Of a stretch of DNA of 64,000 nt, positions 12,155-22,800 are shown piece after piece; the first letter of the stretch is position 1; each line of letters starts with the position of its first letter. Under the pieces are notes generated by a model. The model was not told the origin of the DNA. It made no database searches and saw only the letters and a list, made by a program, of their open reading frames with translations. The DNA is from Onthophagus taurus (lineage: Eukaryota > Arthropoda > Insecta > Coleoptera > Scarabaeidae), in NCBI RefSeq assembly GCF_036711975.1, contig NC_091968.1, forward strand, positions 22,072,001 to 22,136,000, in the 5' to 3' direction. Made by a program: the position numbers and the translations under genes.

Positions 12155-13235
12155 GGGATTACTGGGATCAGAAATCAAAGATCGCTCTATATTGTTCATA
12201 TACGCATTATATGCATCGGTAATGAAGTGTTTCGATAGAGATCTGTAGCGTTTACATTCATTCAGGCAATACAGTGAACCAGTACGCTTATGCCTTGCGC
12301 GCATATTCTCCTTCATGTGAATACAATCCTTTTTCCAAGGCCAACGACGATTCGTAGAATCTCTCACAGTTTTACGCACTGCTAAATCAAAAACGTCGTG
12401 TAACTTGTTATAAAGAAGCCGGCATGCATCTTCTACCACTCCAATACCATCCAGGTCCGACCAATTCACTTCTCGCAACATTCGATACAACAAAGGATAG
12501 TCTAAACGCTTAAAGTTGTAGGTGGGTAGGCCACGATGCTTAAACATGGAAACCTGGGGAGCATAATCCAGGACAACCGCTAAAGCGGAATGATGGGAAT
12601 CCTCAGCAAGCAACGGATCGAGATCACGAGTGACTGCGTAGCTCATATTGGCAAAGATCAAATAAAGTAAACGATTGTTGATATTCACAATTGAATTGTA
12701 TTGACGAAAATCATGGCAATGTCGGGAATTTGTTAAGGTCGTTTTAAATCTACCATTGGTACCAATGGAAGTACAGGAGGTGACATTAAAATCACCAAGA
12801 GGAACAACGCATTCATTAGGCAGATATTCAAACGAATTAAACGTGTCAAAAAATAGTTTAAATGCATCAAAAGGGACAGAAGGTGGTATAAAGCAAATAT
12901 ATATATTATTTTCCCACGTACACCCTGAATCTTGACTCCCACCACATCAATTACTGGTACCACTCTGGATAAATCAGAGAGATCAAGCTGACTTGCTTTT
13001 AGGGTGTTCTTAAGACAAATCAAAACACCACCCCTCCTAGACAGGCCAAGCGCACCAAAGTTACAATCCCTCCGAAACGTAATCCAATCACAGGGACAAA
13101 ATTCAGCATCAAAAATATCATCGGATAGTCATGTCGCCGACAAGACCACAACATCAAAACAAGACTCACACATGAATTCAGAAGAGTAGGTGTCTTCGTG
13201 CGAACACCTCTGACATTTTGGTAATAACAAGACAA
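12155..13235 (-). pseudogene. Non-LTR retrotransposon relic, endonuclease part (minus strand)
   Basis: On the minus strand from 13235 downward the frames read CYYQNVRGVRTKT (typical LINE endonuclease opening), then FGALGLSRRGGV and LICLKNTLKASQLDL, then AVTRDLDPLLAEDSHHSAL, and a linker ending IERSLISDP. It moves between frames and has stops, so it is dead. It resembles jockey/CR1-type apurinic endonuclease domains. No reverse transcriptase follows; the sequence is cut at the junction with the mariner near 12155. Confidence 0.8.
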
Positions 13236-13237
13236 GA

Positions 13238-13645
13238 CATTATAACTGGGTGGATTATCGGCAGGATAACTTATCGGGAACTCAGCGGTGCTTAATATAT
13301 AATAAGACAGTTATACGCCAGATATTTATGATTACCAAGGTTTTAATAAAAAATTTGTATGGTTACTGCATAGGTTAACCTATAACATTAACCGTTAACC
13401 GTATACATACGTTGTTTCAGTTGTCGGTCGTAAAAATCATAATTCAAATTTCAAAGAAAGACGTTAGCGTTACCAACCTACGGCACAAATCACTAGATAT
13501 GGGGAAAAACCGATTTTTATTTTGCCGATAGCTATCCTACCGACAAAAACAGTTTGTACAACAGCGAATGTCTTTATCCTCGCGATAAGTTTATCGGTCG
13601 GATAAGTTATCAGGTAGATTTATGGGTATATTGTACAACCGGCCC
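13238..13645. repeat. Possible MITE with imperfect terminal inverted repeats
   Basis: The left end ('ggataacttatcgg' region near 13250-13280) and the right end ('ggataagttatcaggtag' near 13598-13616) resemble each other as reverse complements over roughly 30 imperfect bases. No coding capacity. The call is weak because target-site duplications are not clear. Confidence 0.3.
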
Positions 13646-13685
13646 TAAGTAAGGTTGTTTGAATCGTATAAGTGATAAAAATAGA

Positions 13686-13803
13686 GATTTATTAATATTG
13701 AGTAAACATATCTTAAGTATAAAAGTTAAAAATATAACCAGGTACATTCATTTCACAATAATAACAAAAATTAATAAATTAATTAATAAAATAAAAATTT
13801 TTT
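13686..13803 (-). promoter_or_regulatory. RTK A 3' UTR with block conserved in RTK B
   Basis: Positions 13710-13745 match 33404-33440 downstream of the paralogous RTK B (shared stretches 'atcttaagtataaaa' and 'ttaaaaatataaccaggtac' on the + strand). Both follow the stop codon by a similar distance, so this is a preserved 3' UTR segment. A minus-strand AATAAA lies at about 13686-13691. Confidence 0.6.
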
Positions 13804-16800
13804 TTAGGTTGTTTCAACTTTGTGATATTCGTTCGCTCGAATCGGTGGAAACACATAGCTTGGATTCAATTGGGTAAAATCAATATAAATTCGGCTTTTC
13901 TTTACATCTAATTCTTCAACTAACTCTTCAAAAGTCGGTCTAAATTTGGGATCCTCCGACCAACACCTCAACATCAACGAATACAACTCATCCGTACAAA
14001 TTTCCGGCCTCTCCAAACGTTTCCCTATGTGCAAATGATAAAGCAACATTCGATCGGGAATTGTGTCGTATGGAAAAGCACCTAACGTCCCAATTTCCCA
14101 CAAAACCACTCCAAACGACCAAACATCGCTTTTATTATTATAAAAGTGATCTTCTATTGCTTCCAAAGCCATCCATCGGAACGGAAGTTTATTGTGATTC
14201 TTATTGATGTAAGGCCCAGGTCGGGATAAACCGAAATCGGATATTTTCAAGATTTTATTCGCATCGATTAAAATGTTTCTTGCGGCTAAATCACGATGGG
14301 TTATCGGAATTTTCTCTAAATGAGCCATCCCGCAAGCTATTTGGAGGGCGAAATCTTGTAATTCGGTGTGATCTAGAATCGTATCTTGAGCAATATCAAG
14401 TGTAAATTTATTTGTGGGTGTAATTGGAACAATATAACTTTCAGATTCATCATCATCGAAATTATTTTTTTTAATCCATTTATCCCTCATGCTCATTAAA
14501 TAATGCTTCAAATCTCCGTACGGAACATATTCCATAATCATCCGATACGGTTCTTGAAGAGTACAACACTTTAGCATCGTCACAATGTTTCGGTGTCGCC
14601 CAATTTTCTTCATAATATCGATTTCTGATAAGAAGTCTTCCATTTCTTCATTCGAACACCTTTCCCGTAACGTTTTAACAGCAACCGATTCGTTGTTACC
14701 GTTCAATATAATATTTCCAAGGTAAACTTCCCCGAATGCCCCCTTTCCGATTTCGTTTAACAGTTTTAAATGGTTCCTGGGTAATTCAAATTCATCAACA
14801 AGTCCTTCCTTAAATAAAGATTATTTCAATAAATAAATTTTTGATTGTTAAAAATAAATTTACAAGAATTTCGTGTTCGATGTATTCGATGTTGGTGGAT
14901 TCGGCCCATTTCTTTCTAAAAATAAATTAAATAAATATTATTGGGTTATTTATAAGGAAGTTAATAAACATAGTGTTACTTGTCTGGGAAGTATCCATAA
15001 ATGTTGTGGCAACTACGTCGCCTACGACTTTGATCCCTCGTTATTAATACGGTTTTTATTGTTCCTCGACATTTATGAATATACCAAAGAGCTACGATGA
15101 CCAATAATAAAATTACTGAGATGAAAGTGTATGAGATATTGATCCACGTTGAGTTATTAATCTAAAAAAATTAATGTTTAATTTAAACGTTTAAATTAAA
15201 AATAAGCTTCGACTTTTAGGCTTCTTAGGAAGGCTTCTTCGCATGTATACTTGTTTTTAAAAGTGGTAAGTAAACACAAATGAGGATTATCTTCAATGTA
15301 GATCAAAGCGGAATTATTCCACATAAACAATTTATGTTTAGGTTCCGTTATATTATTCCAATCGGGAGGATCACTGCAATCATCGCTTACGTACGAATAA
15401 AATGTTACGTTCACTAAAGTATCTCTATCTTCGACGTTTGTAAATTTCCATCTGATTAAAAATTCGTCTCTTCCTTGATAATCCATGGTCATATTCATCG
15501 GAACCAAATGAGTGTCGCAATTGCATTTTCCATCGACACAATCTAAAAATGATGCATCATTATATCTTTTTGTCACAGATTATTGCAATAAATCATACAC
15601 GGTATGGAGTAATTGAAAGATAAGCTTGTGAAGCGGTCGTTAACTGTTATGTTATATGTACAACCGAAATTTAGTTGATTCGCTTCCCCGAGAAAAGATA
15701 TGGGTTCATTGATGTTTGTTACCAAATCAAAATTAAAGTCATCACAAACTACATGTGGATTCGAACTTGGGAAGCTAATTATTGTTGCTGTTAAATTTTC
15801 GTCCGAAGAAACTGAAGAAGATGAATAAATCTTGTAGATTCACTGAAATATAGTTAATTATTTTGATTCTTACCATCGGAGGTAAATTGGAATTGTAAAC
15901 AATTCATGGATTGGTTGTAATTAATAACTACACTGAGATTGTATTGTTCAAGAAAAAGAAACTCTTTATCACTTTTATAGATGTCGACTGAATCCTGCAA
16001 CAATATTAATAAAAATTAGTTATAAATAAATATAAATATTACTCTTTAAGATATCATTTGTTAAAAAAATCACGAGCATGTATCTTGTTAATAATTTTGG
16101 ATGATTGAAATTTGGTGAATTTGATCAATTTGAGCTTTTCGCTATCTGTATTAATGTAAACGAAGAAAATTATAATCAATTTATTTTTGTACTTTTTTAC
16201 TGGTTTATTATTCTTAACAATTCAGCTTAACATGTTTCGACTAACGTCATCTTCAAAAGCGCTACAATACGATAGTGAACAATATTTAATTGATGTTATA
16301 AAATTAAAAACAGAGACTTACTCGTTAAACTTAAAAACTTGAGTTCAAAAAACGCACCTGCACTTGCAACATTTTATAAAGATATTTCTATTACTATAAT
16401 TTTTAGTTTATGGAGGCTTTGGTATATTTTATTATAAAAATTGTGACATCATTCCCTCCTTTATTTCTAAAACTCCAATTATAACGACGTTTCGGGAAAT
16501 GTTCCCATCATCAGGTTAATAATACTCTTATCTAAAGAAACACGAATTACTAAATTAAAACTAACATAATTACTATTACAAACATGAAAAACAATCTCCA
16601 TACACTTAAATCACAAAAAATTTTTTGTTTAGTTTATAGAATGATTCTTACCTAAGACTATTCATCAATTTTTATCATTAATTGTTTCTTAAATTTATTC
16701 CGATACATCTTATCATGCTTACGAATCAAGTCTAAGAAAAATTTTCATACAAGGTCAGATAACAATTGTATTCCTTTGTCCGAAACCTGTTTTCTCTCCC

Positions 16801-19800
16801 ATATTATATATATACCAATTAAATTGCACTGATTGTAATAAAATATATATAGGGGAATCAAAACAACATCTTAAAAAACGAATACAACAACACAAATACG
16901 ATACTAAACAATTAAAATCATATTCTATAAACTAAACAAAAAATGTTTTGTGATTTAAGTGTATGGAGATTGTTTTTCATATTTGTAATAGTAATTATGT
17001 TAGTTTTAATTTAGTAATTCGTGTTTCTTTAGATAAGAGTATTAACCTGATGATGGGAACATTTCCCGAAACGTCGTTATAATTGGAGTTTTAGAAATAA
17101 AGGAGGGAATGATGTCACAATTTTTATAATAAAATATTTCTATTACTTTTTTTTGTCACAATATTAATGATGATTATATTAAAGTTTCGTAGAAAATATT
17201 CAAAATTAACACATTAAAACATAAAGTAAAGTTACATTGAACGGACATTGCAACTAAATGACGTAAAATAGATGAACTTGCAAGAATAATTCAACTTTTT
17301 GTTCGAAAACCAGAATTAAAAAATATGTAATGCACATGTACTCTTGTAAGAGGAAAATATTATACAGGTGTACAAAAAGAATGGAATAACAGTTCTACAG
17401 CCTAAACTTCAACTTATATTAAAAAAAGTTTTAAATAAAAGTTACTTGAAACTATTTTCCGCATATCTTGGCGTAGAAATAAAATAAAAATCATGACGGC
17501 ACACAGTGGGACGAAAGTGAAAAAGGGTGGACATGGGTGTTTTTATTTTTATACCATGCTCTTTTTTACAAATTGTTGCTACCAAAAACTATAAAATGTT
17601 AAACTATAAAATAATTGAGTCATATACAGTGTGTTCATAATACACACATTAGTGTTATACAGGTGGTCGGTAATAAATTGACCATAGAGTAACTACAAAT
17701 TCTATTTTCATTTAAAATGAAAATAATACCAAAAATGTATTGGCAAAATATTGCTCATATAATGTATACACGGCGTTGAAGATTGTCTTTCAGTTAATTA
17801 CTTCTTTCATAAATTGAACAGTTTCAGAAAAAATGACTTGAAAACTAGTATTATGGGGAGTTTAATGGTAGAAAATCCACTATCACAAAAAAAAGAGTTA
17901 ACAAACAAAATAAATATAACGAACATAATAAGAGTAATAAAAAATAGCAATAAGAAACTATTACACCAAACGGTAATTAGAGGGTGTAACCGTGATAACC
18001 GTATTAACACTCAAAATAACACAAAAACATTCAACACCTGAATGTTAATTGGTAAATAATTAATGCAGATTTGAAACTGTCTCTTGAAAAAAAGTAAAAA
18101 CAAAAGAATGAAGATAAACGCTCAATGAATGATGAACCAACTCACAACTGAACAGATAACTAATTTTATAAATGATTGTAACAAATATAATAAAAGTAAC
18201 AATAGTGGCAAACGTATTAAAACACAAAACAACACAGAAGACATACAACAAATTGAATGTTAATCAGAAAAGTATAAACAGAAGAATAAACACAAGCGCC
18301 CAATGAATGATGAACCAACTCAATGTTCATTCTAAAAATTCTCCTGCTTCTGAATCATATTCCTCGCCCTTTTCATCATGAACTAACAATTGCTCTGCCT
18401 CCGGAAATAAATTTGATGGTTTATGTCGTGAATATCTCGGTCTAATACTTGATATAAGGGGATCTGATGATATCAAGAGGTTGTGCATTACATCTTCATT
18501 GGCTAAAATTCTACTTTGCTTCCGGGAATGATCCTCTCGGAATTTTCTAAAGTCTTTATTTCTCGCTTCCCCTGCTTCCTCTGATAATTTTCCTATTGGT
18601 AAAATTGAAAAATATTTGCAAATCTCCGCCCCATGAATTAATAATTTATGTACACTTGATGGCATATAGTACCACCCATAAAGAGAAACATATTGTTCTG
18701 CTGTATCCTTGCAGTATTTATCAAACGCATTTATGTTTATCTCTCTCCCCGATGAAATTGTCTGAAGAATTACAGCAAAACTTTTGATTAAATTTTCATC
18801 GAGCTCTGTAATTTTGGCAGATTTATCAAAATTGTTGAAGAATTTTCGAGCAGTATTGCCATCATTAGTAGAGCCAACCCCCTGCTTTACCACATCAACT
18901 AAAATACCGAGTTCTTTACGAAATTTTGCTTGAATTTGTTTTTTTCTTGCATCCTTTAAAGGTGCATGCTCCTTTCGCGCACACCATCTCTTAAAATCCA
19001 GATTGTAGGATATGTGTATTAAACACTCAAAACATCGAATCCACATGTGAAGCGTTGATAATCCGTATTTTAAGACATCACATCTTACCTCTTTCGTGAG
19101 CACAACAGATAAATTATTCATTTCAAGTATTTTTACTTTTTTAATTTACAAGTAGAAGCGGAAGGAGTGTTTGAGATTACAGTAGTAACCTTTCCATCTA
19201 TCATGGTCATCACCATTTGATGTTTTATAGTAATGCCGTTAAAAAAGGTTGGTGTAAGTGCGTTTATTTGATTTTGCAAATCTGCCATTTATTGCTTAAT
19301 AACCATATTATTTTCTTTTATAAATTCATATTTTATTGGGCGGCAATAATGAGTAGAAGATGGGCGAGGATTTTCCCAAATCACGACATCATTTGGAGTT
19401 GACAATTTTAGGGGTACACAACTTGACATGAATATGAAAGAATCATCTGCATCTACATCGTTAAATGTTTGTTTGTAGTTACTCTGGCTGGAAGCTCCAT
19501 CAAATCCCCATTTACTAATTAGCACTAGTTCTGTTGATTGCAATTTATCCAAGCAAGTTTTTAAAAGTCTCGATACCGTTAAATCCAGAAGAGCTTGAAT
19601 TTTAATTTTTGCCGCAGTGTCCGTAACATTCATAGATTCTAAGGGTGGATAACAGGCCTTTTTTGCCATAGTCACCTTATAATATGATGGAATCAGTGAC
19701 TTTCCTACAGAATCTCTCAAAGTATTGTATTGCCATTTTGATAAATTTAAAGATGTATAAAGAGCAAGGCTGTCATCAGGGGTTAATGTGGGCTTTTGTT

Positions 19801-22800
19801 TCTTTTTTTGATATAATATATTAGATACTTTGGAAATATCTTCAGAATGTTTGAGAAGGTGGTTTAAAATCTTGGCCAGTTCGCGAGATTCATGTGTACC
19901 CATTTTTAATCTTGTTGCAAAGATAAGCTCATCCAAAGTATTTTCTGACCGCAGAGCGTTGGTCCTCCTCTTCTTCTGACGGTAGCTTAATTCCAAAAAG
20001 GGTCTTCTTTTAAATTCAGTTGAATTTTGTTGCGGACGTATTGTTTCTCCAAATATTTCATTTTTTAGACCCATCGGCCAATTAAATATTGAATGTAACC
20101 AAGCATGTTCTCGGATTAGGAAGCGCTTTTTATTATAACAACACTTCTTCCATCTTCTGAATAAATTTACACAAAATTTCCGAAGACACTCCTTCAAAAT
20201 CTTCTGTTTGTCTTCTGATAAAATTCTGTCCATTGTTGACGCAATGGTATCGTAAAGTTCGCCATACTTCCATAATTTTTTAATTTTGTTCACGATGTTG
20301 AACAGATCTTCATTAGTTTTTAAATCCATAATGACTTTTATCGAAAACTGCTATTAAAAGTTTACTTTTAAAAATGACAGTTTAAATTTTTGATTTCTCA
20401 AAAGTTAGGTTATGTTTATAAATTTTAAAATCATAGCCTACTCCAATTTAAAATTTAAAAATGACAAGACAGAATGTAACACTAAGGCTGGGTTCACACG
20501 GCACGTTTTTTTTGCAGAATACATTTTTACTGAATAAAAATCAAATCTTATCTTAAACAGTATATAACGCAATTTTGCAGTATAAACGACGAGTGAACAA
20601 ATCTATGCTGATTGCGTTACTATTATTCAGTAAAAAACTGTCTTGTAAAAAAAGTGCGTGTGAACCCGGCTTAAGCCTATAATCTTTGACTAATCTTTTT
20701 GTTGTAGTAAATATTAACCTTGCACCTTAGAATAATTTTTTAAAAACTTGAAAAATATCAATCTTTAGTAAGGAACAGCGGGACAAATAATATCGAAAAT
20801 ATCCTTTGGTCGGATGCGGTCGGATAAGATATCGATAGTTTCCCATAGTAGACACTATAGCTAATCTACCTACGCTAATAGTTCATCTTGCACTTTTGAG
20901 CATTTTTTTATAAACATCGAAATATATATATATATATTTTAGAAATTAGGGTACATTCAATGTTTTCAATATTTCTCAAGAACATACTTGTGAGTATAAG
21001 TAAGCATGTATTTAGAAATCTCAAAATATTACACTATTATTGGATATAAACCGATTTTCGTTAACTGGATTACAAACAGAAATATTTCTGTAAAAACTCT
21101 ATCGTAATTACGTTGCTAATATTAAGTGATTTATAACAGTCTTAATCAAGTAACTTCAAAGCAGATTATAGCTTTTTTAAAGTGGTTTTAAGGCCATTTT
21201 ATAATGAAAGGGACACTTTTCTATACATTAGCAGAAAAAATTAGCATATATTTGAATTCCGGATTTTTGTCGAATGTCTACTTATTTACAGTATCGTGCC
21301 ACTGTGCGGCAGTTTGAGTTACGACATGGTGAGTGTGTTTTTTAAATGGAACACCCTGTATATTTTAAGGTTTTTGAATTCCTTTTGACAAGGTGTTGCA
21401 AAATGCCATAAGATTTTAATGCTTTAAATTGCATAGCAAACTAAAGATATTTTCTTAATAATGTTTTGACTATAACGCAATAATCACAAAGATATAGAAC
21501 GTTAAAGTTGAATTAATGGCCGAGCATTTCTTACGATATACGGTATTACACTACGTTTAAGTTCAAACTGCGAATTTTAACAAATTACGTATTATCTAAA
21601 ATATCAAAACTACTGAAATAATAAATTGTCTAGTTTTACAGCTCCTTCAGAAATGAGGATGGCGTTGACAAGTATTTTAATTGTTCTTTACTGAATATCA
21701 GCGGTTCTCAAAAATGGATGTTAACTTATTTAAAAAAATAACATGCTATATCTATGTAACTATTAAGTTTTTAACAAAACATTAAGAAAATCTCTTCAGT
21801 TTGGCCCCAAGTACTACCTACCTTTTTAGTCTACTCCGTATGTTATAAAACACCCTGTATATTTTAAATTCAATGGAACTATCATTATTAATTAAAGTAA
21901 GATCAAGAAAATTTAAGAGTTTATTTTGTTCAAGGTGAATTTAATTTTGTTATGTAAACTGTTAATGTAACTGTGAAAATCATCTACTAAATTTAAACCA
22001 TCATCATTCCAAACTATCAACATATCTTCGTCAAGGTGTTATGTTGTTATTAATTAACTTGTCTTTGTGTAGAATTTTATTTTCTATTTTATTTATGAAA
22101 TTTATCATTAAATTGGAAAAAATTTTGTTCTATACAAATTTGAAGTAAATTTAAAATATGTGTTACATTATTAAAATCTAATTTGTCTTTAAGAAGATCT
22201 TTAATTATAATTAAAGCTTCTTTAACTGGAATGTTAATATACAAATTAGTTACATCAAATAATAGCAAGGTGAAGTTTTTTGGTAATTCTAGATTTTGTA
22301 AAGTGTCAATAAGTTCATATCTATTGTTTATAGTATAATGAACTTTAAATTGAATTATGTTTTTAAAAAATTGAATCAAAAATTTGATATGATTGGTCTA
22401 ATTGGGAAGTCGTTTTTGTGTAATTTAATAATTGAGTAAACTAAAGGAATTTTCGGATTCATTGGAACAAAATAAAAAGGATTAATATCTACCTTTCAAA
22501 AATTCTGAAGCATCTTTTGTAACTTTTTTAGTTTTATTATGAAAAGACTTTTTTGCATTCTTGTTAATTTTACCAAATCTGCGTTTTTGTCTGCGTTTGT
22601 GACTATGAGTGAATTAACTTTTATTTTATTTCTTATGTTACGTCACGTTGTGTTTTTTTCTTTCCCAACGTTGTTATGGGTTTTATTTTATGTGTTTTGT
22701 TCCTTTCGTTTTAGAAGTTCCATGAGATCCTTCCTTAAGTTGTCTTCCCCCGGCAATCCATTAATACTGTTTTCTAGTTTTATTGCTAATTTTGGTAAAT

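Noticed and set aside
15540..15600. Apparent frameshift in the RTK A ectodomain relative to an unspliced reading of RTK B
   Set aside because: Both genes have a canonical short intron here (gtatga to tttag/ttctag); splicing restores one frame in each.
20760..20850. 'ggtcggatgcggtcggataag' type words resembling the 13.24-13.65 kb candidate MITE
   Set aside because: Similarity is short and no second terminal repeat could be found.
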